A DNA stretch of 18,216 bases from a bacterium (GCA_905221505.1 CAJNDL010000039.1:1-18216); one strand, 5' to 3'; positions 8,818-15,585 are shown, numbered from the stretch's first letter. Notes: generated by a model not told the origin, from the sequence alone. Program-made: numbers and translations.

Positions 8818-10359
8818 ATGAGTATTTTAGAAGTTAAAAACTTGAGTCACGGTTTTGGTGACCGTGCAATTTTCGAAGATGTATCCTTCCGTCTCCTCAA
8901 GGGGGAACATATCGGTCTGGTCGGTGCCAATGGTGAAGGGAAATCAACCTTTATGAGCATTGTGACTGGTAAGATGTTGCCAGATGAAGGGAAGGTGGAG
9001 TGGTCTAAATATGTGACTGCTGGTTATTTGGATCAGCACTCGGTCCTTGCTGAAGGCCAATCTGTTCGTGATGTGCTCCGTACAGCCTTTGATGAGTTAT
9101 TCAAAGCTGAGGTCCGTATCAATGATCTCTATATGGAAATGGCTGAAGACGGAGCGGATGTTGATGCTCTCATGGAAGAAGTGGGAGAACTCCAAGACCG
9201 TCTGGAGAGTCGTGATTTCTATACCTTGGATGCTAAGATTGATGAAGTGGCGCGTGCCCTTGGTGTTACGGACTTTGGCATGGATACGGATGTAACTTCT
9301 TTGTCAGGTGGGCAAAGAACCAAGGTTCTTTTGGCTAAACTCCTCCTTGAAAAGCCAGATATCTTGCTTCTTGACGAGCCGACCAACTACTTGGATGCTG
9401 AGCATATTGATTGGCTCAAGCGTTATCTCCAAAACTATGAGAATGCCTTTGTCCTTATTTCACATGATATCCCATTCCTGAATGACGTGATCAATATCGT
9501 CTATCATGTGGAAAACCAACAGCTGACGCGTTACTCTGGTGACTACTATCAGTTCCAAGAAGTCTATGCCATGAAGAAATCTCAGCTGGAGGCAGCCTAC
9601 GAACGTCAGCAGAAAGAAATTGCAGACCTTAAGGACTTTGTTGCCCGAAACAAAGCGCGTGTTGCAACACGAAATATGGCCATGTCTCGTCAGAAGAAAT
9701 TGGATAAGATGGATATTATCGAACTCCAAAGTGAGAAACCAAAACCATCCTTTGATTTTAAACCAGCTCGTACACCTGGGCGCTTTATCTTCCAAGCCAA
9801 GGATTTGCAGATTGGTTATGACCGTCCACTTACCAAGCCTTTGAATCTTACCTTTGAACGCAATCAAAAGGTTGCCATTATCGGTGCTAATGGTATCGGG
9901 AAAACAACTCTCTTGAAGAGTCTCTTGGGCATTATTCCGCCAATCGCTGGGGAAGTGGAACGTGGTGACTACCTAGAACTCGGTTACTTTGAACAAGAAG
10001 TAGAAGGTGGTAATCGTCAAACACCACTTGAGGCTGTTTGGAATGCCTTTCCAGCTCTCAACCAAGCAGAAGTCCGTGCAGCCCTTGCTCGTTGTGGTTT
10101 GACAACCAAGCATATCGAAAGCCAAATTCAGGTCTTGTCAGGTGGGGAACAAGCCAAGGTTCGTTTTTGTCTCTTGATGAATCGTGAAAACAATGTTTTA
10201 GTGCTGGACGAGCCGACCAACCATTTGGATGTGGATGCCAAGGATGAACTCAAACGCGCTCTTAAAGAATATAAGGGTTCTATCCTTATGGTCTGTCACG
10301 AACCAGACTTCTATGAAGGCTGGATGGACCAAATCTGGGATTTTAACAATCTAACTTAA
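8818..10359 (+). CDS. ABC-F family ATPase (ribosome-associated, no membrane domain)
   Basis: Two ABC ATPase domains lie in one 513-residue chain without membrane segments. First domain: Walker A GANGEGKST (36-44), signature LSGGQ (162-166), Walker B LLLDEPTN (183-190). Second domain: Walker A GANGIGKTT (356-364), signature LSGGE (440-444), Walker B with DEPTNHLD (464-471). The charged interdomain linker (about 250-305, rich in Lys, Arg and Gln) is the part that enters the ribosome in characterised ABC-F proteins. The N-terminus recalls Bacillus YfmM more than EttA or the antibiotic-protection proteins, but that assignment is from memory. It is the last gene of the yutD-rlmN-vanZ operon, which fits a role in translation. 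It should not be called a transporter. Confidence 0.92.
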   Translation: MSILEVKNLSHGFGDRAIFEDVSFRLLKGEHIGLVGANGEGKSTFMSIVTGKMLPDEGKVEWSKYVTAGYLDQHSVLAEGQSVRDVLRTAFDELFKAEVRINDLYMEMAEDGADVDALMEEVGELQDRLESRDFYTLDAKIDEVARALGVTDFGMDTDVTSLSGGQRTKVLLAKLLLEKPDILLLDEPTNYLDAEHIDWLKRYLQNYENAFVLISHDIPFLNDVINIVYHVENQQLTRYSGDYYQFQEVYAMKKSQLEAAYERQQKEIADLKDFVARNKARVATRNMAMSRQKKLDKMDIIELQSEKPKPSFDFKPARTPGRFIFQAKDLQIGYDRPLTKPLNLTFERNQKVAIIGANGIGKTTLLKSLLGIIPPIAGEVERGDYLELGYFEQEVEGGNRQTPLEAVWNAFPALNQAEVRAALARCGLTTKHIESQIQVLSGGEQAKVRFCLLMNRENNVLVLDEPTNHLDVDAKDELKRALKEYKGSILMVCHEPDFYEGWMDQIWDFNNLT

Positions 10360-10374
10360 AAATGAGTATAAAAG

Positions 10375-10407
10375 AAATACAGTACCGAATGTGGGTACTG
10401 TATTTTT
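10375..10407. terminator. Shared bidirectional terminator between the ABC-F gene and slrA
   Basis: The arms at 10375-10386 and 10394-10405 form a perfect 12-bp stem with a 7-base loop. Five T follow on the plus strand and a U-rich stretch follows on the minus strand, so it can serve both convergent genes. Confidence 0.85.
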
Positions 10408-10413
10408 GGGTTT

Positions 10414-11217
10414 TTAAGATTTAAAATCGTAGTCTTTCACTACTTCGATGCTATCGATAGTAATAGCAGTAGTTGGTTTGTCTTTTTCATCTTTTTCAGC
10501 TTTAGCAATCTTATCTACAACATCCATACCGTCAATTACTTGACCAAAGACTGGGTGTTTACCATCTAGACTAGGATTTCCACCTTCTTTATAGGCTTCG
10601 ATGATTTTCTTTGGATACTTGCTTGTAGGGAGTTTAGCTGAGGTATCTGTGGAGTTTTGGTTGATGAAGAATTGACTACCGTTGGTGTTTGGTTGACCAG
10701 TATTTGCCATCGCAAGTGCACCACGGATGTTATAGAGATAAGGAGTGATCTCGTTTTTGAAACCAGTTCCCTTGTCTTTTGTCTTATCCTTGTCATGCCA
10801 GATAGACTGACCACCTGTACCATCTCCTTTTGGATCTCCAGTTTGGACCATAAAGCCATCGATGACACGGTGGAAGGTAATGCCGTTATAGTAGCCTTCT
10901 TTAGCATGAGTGAGGAAGTTTTCAACTGCTAGAGGAGCCAGTTTAGGGAAGAGCTTAATGCGGATATCTCCTTGACTTGTGTGGAGAATCACTTCAGCCT
11001 CGTCTTCAGCAACTTCTTTAGATAGTTGTGGGAAATAGGCGTTTTCGTTTGTTAAAGCATCGTTTAACTCCTTGGCAGATTGAGCAGCTGCTTTAGAACT
11101 TTCTTCAGCAGCGAGACTTGAATCTACATAATCATCACCACGCAAACTACGTTGGATGCTACTACATCCAGCTAGGGCTACAGTAGATAGTAAAAGAAGG
11201 GTTGCTAGTTTTTTCAT
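10414..11217 (-). CDS. slrA: Surface lipoprotein peptidyl-prolyl isomerase (cyclophilin), SlrA-like
   Basis: The 267-residue protein begins with a lipoprotein signal peptide with lipobox LAGC (Cys18), so it should be anchored outside the membrane. After a charged Ala/Glu/Ser-rich linker (about 30-70), a cyclophilin domain runs from about 75 to 262. It has [15 protein letters not shown] (115-129, with the catalytic-type Arg117 and Gln125) and [16 protein letters not shown] (170-185). Cyclophilins catalyse proline cis-trans isomerisation and help fold secreted proteins. The match in architecture and place to the pneumococcal rotamase SlrA is from memory but close. A consensus-like promoter lies directly upstream. 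Incoming transcripts from the deoR-HAD operon may also read in, as no terminator is seen between them. Confidence 0.92.
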   Translation of the reverse strand: MKKLATLLLLSTVALAGCSSIQRSLRGDDYVDSSLAAEESSKAAAQSAKELNDALTNENAYFPQLSKEVAEDEAEVILHTSQGDIRIKLFPKLAPLAVENFLTHAKEGYYNGITFHRVIDGFMVQTGDPKGDGTGGQSIWHDKDKTKDKGTGFKNEITPYLYNIRGALAMANTGQPNTNGSQFFINQNSTDTSAKLPTSKYPKKIIEAYKEGGNPSLDGKHPVFGQVIDGMDVVDKIAKAEKDEKDKPTTAITIDSIEVVKDYDFKS

Positions 11218-11246
11218 TCTGTTCCTCTCAAAAATTCATTTCTACC

Positions 11247-11275
11247 ATTGTACCCTAAAAGGAAGTGGATTTCAA
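11247..11275 (-). promoter_or_regulatory. slrA promoter
   Basis: On the minus strand TTGAAA (11275-11270) and TACAAT (11252-11247) are 17 bases apart, about 30 bases before the start codon. Confidence 0.75.
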
Positions 11276-11288
11276 ATATCAATGGAGA

Positions 11289-12101
11289 TTATTCTGCTAA
11301 CACATATAACTTTATAGCTTGGCTTACTCCATTTTGTTCATTAGAATCTGTTACTGCATTTGCACAGGATTTGACATCTGTTGGTGCATTTCCCATTGCA
11401 ATACCAAGGCCTGCGGTTTCAATCATGGGAACATCATTATAATTGTCACCCAAAGTCATAATCTCCTTTGGGGAAATTTGATAGTAGTTAGCCAATTCTA
11501 ACAGAGCCTGTTTTTTAGATACTTGATTATGTGTGACTTCAAGATAGTTATCCTTGGAGAGATAAAAATCGGTTTGAGGGAAATCCATAATGGATAAGGT
11601 GTTTTGCAGTTTTTGTATAGTGTCTGCTTTATCAATTAATAATAGTTTATGAACAAGAGTATGTTCCTCTTTTATAAAATCTGTTATAGATGTAACTTTT
11701 GGACTTTCTCCCGTAATATCGGCTTCGATTTGTACCCATTTATCTAAAGTATTAACAAACCAATCTTGTCCAGAATAAACATTGATAGAAACTGTCGGAA
11801 ATTCTCTTTTTAAAAAATCATGAAGAAATACCAATTCATTTTTATCAATAGAATGCTGACTTAGAACCTCATCCCCCTTACTGATTAGGGCACCGTTATA
11901 ACATGCGATTGGGAAGTTACTAATACCTAGTTCTTTAGAGATTGGAGCAATACCGAGAGGTGAGCGAGCAGAAGCTAAGACAAAAGGGATTTCTTTTTGT
12001 TTTAAAATTGGCATCAGTTCTGGCAAATAAGAGTCTATCTGGTGATTTTTGTCTAAAATTGTTCCGTCAATATCGCTTATAATCAATTTAATATTTGTCA
12101 T
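11289..12101 (-). CDS. Cof-type HAD-superfamily phosphatase (subclass IIB)
   Basis: The 270-residue protein has HAD motif I SDIDGT with the nucleophile Asp10 and acid/base Asp12. Motif II (about residue 43) is ASARSP, and motif III is GDNYNDVPM (218-226) with Asp219 and Asp223 for magnesium. The long cap between motifs II and III (about residues 80-200) marks the Cof-like IIB group, which dephosphorylates sugar phosphates, flavin or cofactor phosphates; the substrate here is unknown. The segment LVHKLLLIDK is the usual conserved part inside the cap. AAGAGG precedes the ATG. It lies 12 bases after the deoR gene and shares its promoter, so it is probably controlled by that regulator and may act on the same phosphorylated metabolite. 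Confidence 0.9.
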   Translation of the reverse strand: MTNIKLIISDIDGTILDKNHQIDSYLPELMPILKQKEIPFVLASARSPLGIAPISKELGISNFPIACYNGALISKGDEVLSQHSIDKNELVFLHDFLKREFPTVSINVYSGQDWFVNTLDKWVQIEADITGESPKVTSITDFIKEEHTLVHKLLLIDKADTIQKLQNTLSIMDFPQTDFYLSKDNYLEVTHNQVSKKQALLELANYYQISPKEIMTLGDNYNDVPMIETAGLGIAMGNAPTDVKSCANAVTDSNEQNGVSQAIKLYVLAE

Positions 12102-12113
12102 AGTTAACCTCTT

Positions 12114-12857
12114 TTAAAATAGAATAGTTGTTTTACCATCTAAAGATTTCTGAATTTCTATATCGGGTTCTTTGTCTGTAATCCAATAATCAAAATCAGC
12201 TAGTTTAGAAAGAATAAAGTGAGAGTGTTTGCTTATTTTACTGGTTTCAGCCAGTAAGACACGAGTTTTGCTTGTTTTAAATGCTCTCTTTTTCATTAGA
12301 ACATCTTCTTGGTCTTCAAAACTAACTTGACCATCTGAAAGACTTGCAGCTCCAAAAAAAGCTAAATCAAACTTAATAGAGTTTAAAATGTCCGATTCTT
12401 CTAATGAGTAATAGAAACGATTCTCTTTATGAAATCGTCCACCTAGAATGTGAAAATCGACATTTTCTTTCCCTCCTAGAATAAGCGCATTATCTAATGA
12501 ATGGCTGAAAATAGTAACTTTTTTATCTGTTATTTTTGCTAACTCAAGTACAGTTGTTGAAACATCATAGAAAATTAATTGTGATTCAGAAATAAGTTGG
12601 GTAGCTAAATGAGCAATTTTCTCTTTTTCTTTGGAAGACTGTTCTGCTCGACCTTGAAAACCAAGAATCCTTTGCTTTTGAATTGGCAATAAACCTCCAT
12701 GAGTTCTTTTTGCTCGTTTCTCTTTTGCGAGAATAGAAAAATCTCTGCGGATGGTATCTTTGGATACTTGGAAATAGTCAACCATTTCTTTTGCTGATAG
12801 ACTTCCTCTATCCTCTAAAAGTTTAATGATTTCTTCTAATCGTTGTTCTTGGTACAT
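12114..12857 (-). CDS. DeoR-family transcriptional regulator
   Basis: The 247-residue protein has an N-terminal winged helix-turn-helix (residues 5-58) with LSAKEMVDYFQVSKDTIRRD, followed by the RTHGGLLP stretch typical of DeoR. The C-terminal part (about 75-230) is the sugar-phosphate-isomerase-like sensor fold, with FYDVSTTVLELA and LGGRFHKENRFYY segments. DeoR proteins usually repress sugar or nucleoside genes and are released by a phosphorylated intermediate. I place the start at the ATG at 12857, since AGAGGG stands seven bases before it; a longer frame from 12908 would begin in the -35 box. The downstream HAD phosphatase is the only obvious co-transcribed gene, so other targets may lie elsewhere. 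Confidence 0.9.
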   Translation of the reverse strand: MYQEQRLEEIIKLLEDRGSLSAKEMVDYFQVSKDTIRRDFSILAKEKRAKRTHGGLLPIQKQRILGFQGRAEQSSKEKEKIAHLATQLISESQLIFYDVSTTVLELAKITDKKVTIFSHSLDNALILGGKENVDFHILGGRFHKENRFYYSLEESDILNSIKFDLAFFGAASLSDGQVSFEDQEDVLMKKRAFKTSKTRVLLAETSKISKHSHFILSKLADFDYWITDKEPDIEIQKSLDGKTTILF

Positions 12858-12879
12858 ATGAATTCCCTCTTTCAATACT

Positions 12880-12908
12880 AATATACCTCTTTTGTAAGTA
12901 TTTGTCAA
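12880..12908 (-). promoter_or_regulatory. Promoter of the deoR-HAD operon
   Basis: On the minus strand a perfect TTGACA (12908-12903) and TATATT (12885-12880) are separated by 17 bases. Confidence 0.8.
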
Positions 12909-12929
12909 TAATTGTAATGTTTTATAAGT
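12890..12929. promoter_or_regulatory. Direct repeats flanking the deoR -35 box, possible DeoR operator
   Basis: TTTTGTAAGT (12890-12899) and TTTTATAAGT (12920-12929) differ at one base and are 30 bases apart, close to three helix turns. One lies in the promoter spacer and the other upstream of the -35 box. DeoR-family repressors often use repeated half-sites like this. Autoregulation is inferred; AT-richness makes chance a real alternative. Confidence 0.35.
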
Positions 12930-12945
12930 GTTTTAGATGATTTAC

Positions 12946-12972
12946 AAAAAAATCAACCTGACTTGGTTGATT
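12946..12972 (-). terminator. Terminator overlapping the end of the SAP-like pseudogene
   Basis: On the minus strand the arms at 12965-12972 and 12951-12958 (AATCAACC with GGTTGATT) pair perfectly with a 6-base loop and are followed by a run of T. The stem begins inside the stop codon. Confidence 0.8.
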
Positions 12973-13330
12973 AAAGATTTTTCTTTGGATGACGGTCGAT
13001 AATTTCCTGGTACTGTTCCAGTATCTGCTCCCCCTTTGGAGTCAATTTGTAGCCACGAATTGAAAAGTGACTTGCTAATGCTTCTTCTGAAAAGTTGTCA
13101 TGAAGGGCTTGATCCAGATCGGCAGCCTTCATCTTAGAAAGACCTGTAATTCCCTTGCTTTTCAGAATATTCTTTTTCATTGTAGCATTTAGATGGTCAA
13201 GTGAATCAAAAGCAGTTTCAATGACAGTATAACCTTTTTCTACCAGAGTTTTTAGATGTTTTGGGGCATCAATGCCATAAGTGTACTCAAAGTATTTAGG
13301 AAACGAGATCTTAAGAAAGTTCGTAAAGCA
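12971..13330 (-). pseudogene. C-terminal remnant of a SAP-domain-like protein
   Basis: An open frame of 119 codons runs leftward from a stop at 13333-13331. Its only usual start, the ATG at 13180, would give 69 residues and has no ribosome-binding site. The frame upstream of that ATG still reads like protein (SFPKYFEYTYGIDAPKHLK, then LVEKGYTVIETAF), and no ATG, GTG or TTG exists in it. The middle (LNATMKKNILKSKGITGLSKMKAADL) resembles a SAP motif, a small helix-extended-loop-helix DNA-binding fold, and the following LTPKGEQILEQY stretch also fits SAP-containing proteins of Firmicutes. The family assignment is from memory. I read it as the 3' end of a gene whose front was lost. A functional 69-residue protein cannot be excluded. 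Confidence 0.6.
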
Positions 13331-13386
13331 TCACAATTAGTAAACGTTAATTCGAAAGAATTACTATATTTTAAAAGAGCACATTT
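13252..13386 (-). other. Second-frame stretch that may be an upstream piece of the decayed gene
   Basis: In another minus-strand frame, 44 open codons between stops at 13387-13389 and 13252-13254 include the protein-like SNSFELTFTNCDALRTFLRS before entering the region read in the SAP-like frame. It could be an earlier part of the same gene separated by a frameshift, or chance. The stretch 13387-13446 shows nothing else except a T run right after the XRE stop on the minus strand, without a stem. Confidence 0.25.
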
Positions 13387-13446
13387 TCAAAGGATTTTTT
13401 CTTTTGGCTTCAATTCCTAATTCTTAATACTAGGTCTCGAAAAAAA

Positions 13447-13671
13447 TTATGCTTCCTCTTTCTGTCTGAGTTCAAAGAGGTCTTCTACTTTCAGATTAAA
13501 AACTTGAGCAATTTTAAGAGCCATTTCCAGCGAAGGATTATAACGATTGTTTTCCAAGTGCAGAATTGTCTCGCGTCGCATGCCGATGCGGTCGGCTAAC
13601 TCCTGCTGGGTCATGCCTGTGGATTCACGAACAGATTTGAGATTAGTAATAATCTTGCTTTCTTTGGCCAT
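13447..13671 (-). CDS. Small XRE-family transcriptional regulator
   Basis: The 74-residue protein is essentially one Cro/C1-type helix-turn-helix domain: TQQELADRIGMRRETILHLE (21-40), followed by NNRYNPSLEMALKIAQVF and VEDLF. This is the compact YozG/HipB-like form often found beside a small membrane protein. AGGATA before the ATG overlaps the stop of the upstream gene, and only two bases separate the two, so translation is coupled. The palindromes at 14287-14335 are the likely binding sites, which would make the pair autoregulated. Being encoded second, after the membrane protein, is a common layout for such pairs. The trigger and other targets cannot be inferred from sequence. Confidence 0.88.
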   Translation of the reverse strand: MAKESKIITNLKSVRESTGMTQQELADRIGMRRETILHLENNRYNPSLEMALKIAQVFNLKVEDLFELRQKEEA

Positions 13672-13673
13672 GC

Positions 13674-14270
13674 TTATCCTCTACGTTCCAAGATAAAATA
13701 AACAAACGCAAAGATGCAAATCAGGGCAGCTATGCTAATAAATATCTGGCCCATGTAAAGAGTGAGAGACCCCATATACCCAATGATAATTGCTAGGATC
13801 ATCAGTGCGCCTAGTATAAAAACAAACATCAAGCTAGTTGCCTTTGCTAAATTAGCATAAAAGCGTTCGTCCGGAGTTTCCTTGACATTTTTCAAACAGA
13901 AAAAACCAAATAGAATCACTTCAATAACGAGGCCAATTCCCAAAATCCATTCTTTAATACCAGAACTTACGATTGGGGTCGCAACCCAAATCCCTACTGT
14001 ATAAAAAATGCTTGCTGCAAAAATAAGTATCGCGTAAAGCTTAGCAGACAAGTCAAAAATAGTCTTTCCCTTACTTTTCTGACTCTTATGAGGCCATGGT
14101 TTCATATGTAGCCAGCCCCAAATAGCTACAATCTGACCTAACACTGAAATACCAGCAATAACTAACTTGGGCCCCCAACTAAGATTAGAACCAAATAAAA
14201 CAATAAAATCAATAAAGAGAGCTACGGCAATCATTGCAATGAGGCCACGCATTTTTTGACTTTTTTTCAT
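13674..14270 (-). CDS. Six-helix membrane protein paired with an XRE regulator
   Basis: The 198-residue protein has six likely membrane helices (about 9-27, 35-54, 78-98, 108-125, 145-165, 171-193). Short charged loops include KPWPHKSQKSKGK (58-70) and VKETPDERFYANLAKATS (129-146). The DER-containing loop before helix 5 recalls small uncharacterised membrane proteins that sit beside XRE regulators in Firmicutes (DUF3796/DUF2178-like); I cannot assign a family firmly. I place the start at 14270, with AAAGGAG seven bases before it, rather than at an in-frame ATG 36 bases further upstream that would lie inside the operator. Function is unknown; sensing or sequestering the regulator, or envelope stress protection, are guesses from context. 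Confidence 0.75.
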   Translation of the reverse strand: MKKSQKMRGLIAMIAVALFIDFIVLFGSNLSWGPKLVIAGISVLGQIVAIWGWLHMKPWPHKSQKSKGKTIFDLSAKLYAILIFAASIFYTVGIWVATPIVSSGIKEWILGIGLVIEVILFGFFCLKNVKETPDERFYANLAKATSLMFVFILGALMILAIIIGYMGSLTLYMGQIFISIAALICIFAFVYFILERRG

Positions 14271-14286
14271 GATAGACTCCTTTTTT

Positions 14287-14306
14287 GTGTTATAAATATA
14301 TAACAC
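14287..14306. promoter_or_regulatory. Palindromic operator 1 of the XRE operon
   Basis: GTGTTATA and TATAACAC are perfect 8-bp arms around AATA. The site lies between the promoter and the start codon of the membrane-protein gene. Confidence 0.65.
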
Positions 14307-14315
14307 TTAAATTTT

Positions 14316-14335
14316 ATGTTATAAATATATCACAT
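14316..14335. promoter_or_regulatory. Palindromic operator 2 of the XRE operon
   Basis: ATGTTATAAATATATCACAT matches operator 1 at 17 of 20 bases, with one mismatch between its own arms. It covers the -10 box of the operon promoter and starts 29 bases from operator 1. Confidence 0.65.
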
Positions 14336-14352
14336 TTAAATTTAGAAAGCAA
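14324..14352 (-). promoter_or_regulatory. Promoter of the membrane protein-XRE operon
   Basis: On the minus strand TTGCTT (14352-14347) and TATATT (14329-14324) are 17 bases apart, and the -10 box has a TGn extension. Operator 2 overlaps the -10 box. Confidence 0.6.
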
Positions 14353-14575
14353 GAATTTATGTGCCAAGGTGGCAATTATTTGAAAAATTTTTTTAATAAA
14401 AGCCCTCGATAGTTAAAAAACTAAAGAATTCTTTGAAGCAATGCATCGGATGATATGAAGGGTTTGACTTGGTGTTCTTTATAAAATGTTTCTAAAATAG
14501 TATTTATGACATTCTCTTTCTGATTTTTCTTTAAAAGTATAACAAATTTCTAAATGGTTTAAAAAATTTATAGTC
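14353..14575. other. Intergenic stretch between the XRE operon and the rpsP promoter
   Basis: No gene with a start codon is visible. One minus-strand frame stays open from 14549 to a stop at 14421 (42 codons) and reads KENVINTILETFYKEHQVK and ISSDALLQRIL, which looks protein-like, but has no start or ribosome-binding site. It may be the tail of a lost gene or chance. Confidence 0.3.
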
Positions 14576-14596
14576 TGTCAAGTTTTTTTCTTGACA
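14576..14596. repeat. Inverted repeat overlapping the rpsP -35 box
   Basis: TGTCAAG (14576-14582) and CTTGACA (14590-14596) are perfect 7-bp arms around seven T. The right arm contains the -35 hexamer. It could be a protein-binding site or chance. Confidence 0.35.
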
Positions 14597-14618
14597 CCTG
14601 TCAGAAATCTGCTATAAT
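14591..14618 (+). promoter_or_regulatory. Promoter of rpsP-khpA
   Basis: Perfect TTGACA (14591-14596) and perfect TATAAT (14613-14618) are 16 bases apart, as expected for a ribosomal-protein promoter. Confidence 0.88.
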
Positions 14619-14630
14619 AGAACATGTGCT

Positions 14631-14647
14631 AAATAGCTCAGCTATTT
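14631..14647 (+). other. Hairpin in the rpsP leader
   Basis: AAATAGC (14631-14637) pairs perfectly with GCTATTT (14641-14647) around TCA. It lies near the 5' end of the transcript, followed by an unstructured A-rich stretch up to the start codon. It has no T tail, so it is not a terminator; a stabilising or regulatory role is possible but unproven. Confidence 0.4.
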
Positions 14648-14682
14648 CACCGAAATAAAAAATAAGAAAAGAGACTTTAAAA

Positions 14683-14955
14683 ATGGCAGTTAAAATCCGT
14701 TTGACTCGTATGGGTTCTAAGAAAAAACCTTTCTACCGTATCAACGTAGCAGATTCACGTTCACCACGTGACGGACGTTTCATCGAAACAGTTGGAACTT
14801 ACAACCCACTTGTTGCTGAAAACCAAGTGACTTTGAAAGAAGACCGCGTTCTTGCATGGTTGGCTGATGGAGCTCAACCTTCAGATACAGTTCGCAACAT
14901 CCTTTCAAAAGAAGGTGTATTGAAAAAATTCCACGATTCTAAATTCTCAAAATAA
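14683..14955 (+). CDS. rpsP: 30S ribosomal protein S16
   Basis: The 90-residue protein starts [20 protein letters not shown], the hallmark of bacterial S16, and continues with [20 protein letters not shown]16 binds 16S rRNA early and stabilises the 30S body. Length and start are standard. The ribosome-binding site is weak (AAAGAGA about nine bases upstream) despite the expected high expression, but the leader before it is A-rich and open. Codon use is strongly biased. It leads a two-gene operon with the KH-domain gene 19 bases downstream. Confidence 0.98.
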   Translation: MAVKIRLTRMGSKKKPFYRINVADSRSPRDGRFIETVGTYNPLVAENQVTLKEDRVLAWLADGAQPSDTVRNILSKEGVLKKFHDSKFSK

Positions 14956-14974
14956 GTTTAAAGTAGGTTGACAG

Positions 14975-15214
14975 ATGGATACGATTGAAAATCTCATTAT
15001 TGCGATTGTGAAACCCTTGATTTCACAACCAGATGCCTTAACTATCAAGATTGAAGATACACCAGAGTTTTTGGAATATCATTTGGATCTTGATCAAAGC
15101 GATGTGGGTCGTGTAATCGGTCGTAAGGGTCGCACTATTTCTGCGATAAGAACGATTGTCTACTCTGTCCCAACTGAAGACAAAAAAGTAAGAATCGTTA
15201 TTGACGAAAAATAA
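14975..15214 (+). CDS. khpA: KH-domain RNA-binding protein KhpA
   Basis: The 79-residue protein is a single KH domain with the RNA-binding GxxG loop as GRKG (49-52) in [16 protein letters not shown]. It matches the KhpA family, which in pneumococcus forms a complex with KhpB/EloR and affects cell elongation and division. Gene order directly behind rpsP is the usual one in Firmicutes. TAGGT-like sequence about nine bases before the ATG is a modest ribosome-binding site. The operon ends in a strong terminator just after the stop. Confidence 0.93.
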   Translation: MDTIENLIIAIVKPLISQPDALTIKIEDTPEFLEYHLDLDQSDVGRVIGRKGRTISAIRTIVYSVPTEDKKVRIVIDEK

Positions 15215-15218
15215 GAAG

Positions 15219-15244
15219 AGCGGGACGAAGGTCTCGCTTTTTTT
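15219..15244 (+). terminator. Terminator of rpsP-khpA
   Basis: AGCGGGAC (15219-15226) pairs with GTCTCGCT (15231-15238), with one G-U pair and a 4-base loop, followed by a T run. The MazG-type gene begins 15 bases later. Confidence 0.85.
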
Positions 15245-15246
15245 GC

Positions 15247-15261
15247 AAGGAGCAGGATATA
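15247..15261 (+). promoter_or_regulatory. Ribosome-binding site with an ATA in the start position
   Basis: AAGGAG (15247-15252) is a full-strength site. At the ideal distance of six bases stands ATA (15259-15261), in frame with the MazG-type protein, where an ATG would be expected. Confidence 0.6.
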
Positions 15262-15585
15262 CAGGATTTAACGTTTAGACAATTACAAGACTACTTACTC
15301 GAACATTACCAGCAGTCTCGGACTGAGGAAGGTCTTTTTATCAAGCTTGTGGAGGAAGTCGGTGAAGTAGCTGAAGTTTTGAATGGTCGCTCTGGTCGAA
15401 AAGAGGGAGTTCAAGATTCGAACGAGGAACTTGCTAAAGAACTGGCTGATATCATTCACTACACCGTCGCAATCGCGGGCATCAACCATATTGACCTAAC
15501 TAAAACGATTTTTGAGAAAGACAAAACTGCAGCCATTAAGTACCAACATGAATGTGATTTTGAAGGCTTTTTGAAGAACTTCTAA
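15259..15585 (+). CDS. MazG-type nucleotide pyrophosphohydrolase, apparently starting at ATA
   Basis: The frame gives 108 residues with the MazG metal-binding pattern: LVEEVGEVAEVL with Glu32, Glu33 and Glu36, then NEELAKELADIIHYT, whose Glu and Asp complete the site. Such all-alpha enzymes hydrolyse nucleoside triphosphates or related compounds to monophosphate and pyrophosphate, often as house-cleaning; the substrate is unknown. The only conventional start is a GTG at 15349 inside the first EExxE motif (79 codons incl. stop), which would remove the first helix and the first catalytic glutamate. The frame upstream reads LTFRQLQDYLLEHYQQS, a normal family N-terminus, back to ATA behind AAGGAG. 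So either ATA is used at low efficiency, or a former ATG was mutated. The gene follows the rpsP-khpA terminator and no separate promoter is clear. Confidence 0.75.
   Translation: MQDLTFRQLQDYLLEHYQQSRTEEGLFIKLVEEVGEVAEVLNGRSGRKEGVQDSNEELAKELADIIHYTVAIAGINHIDLTKTIFEKDKTAAIKYQHECDFEGFLKNF

Noticed and set aside
9460..9867. 135-codon leftward frame inside the ABC-F gene
   Set aside because: Antisense to conserved ABC-F motifs, without ribosome-binding site or recognisable domain.
8818..10359. Antibiotic-resistance ABC-F or an ABC transporter
   Set aside because: There are no membrane domains, the gene sits in a core operon with rlmN, and the sequence looks like a housekeeping ABC-F; nothing points to resistance.
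13441..13460. Terminator directly after the XRE gene
   Set aside because: A T run follows the stop on the minus strand, but no adequate stem precedes it.
14362..14374. TGCCA-AGG-TGGCA palindrome upstream of the XRE operon promoter
   Set aside because: Arms of only five bases, single copy and no clear relation to either promoter; chance is likely.
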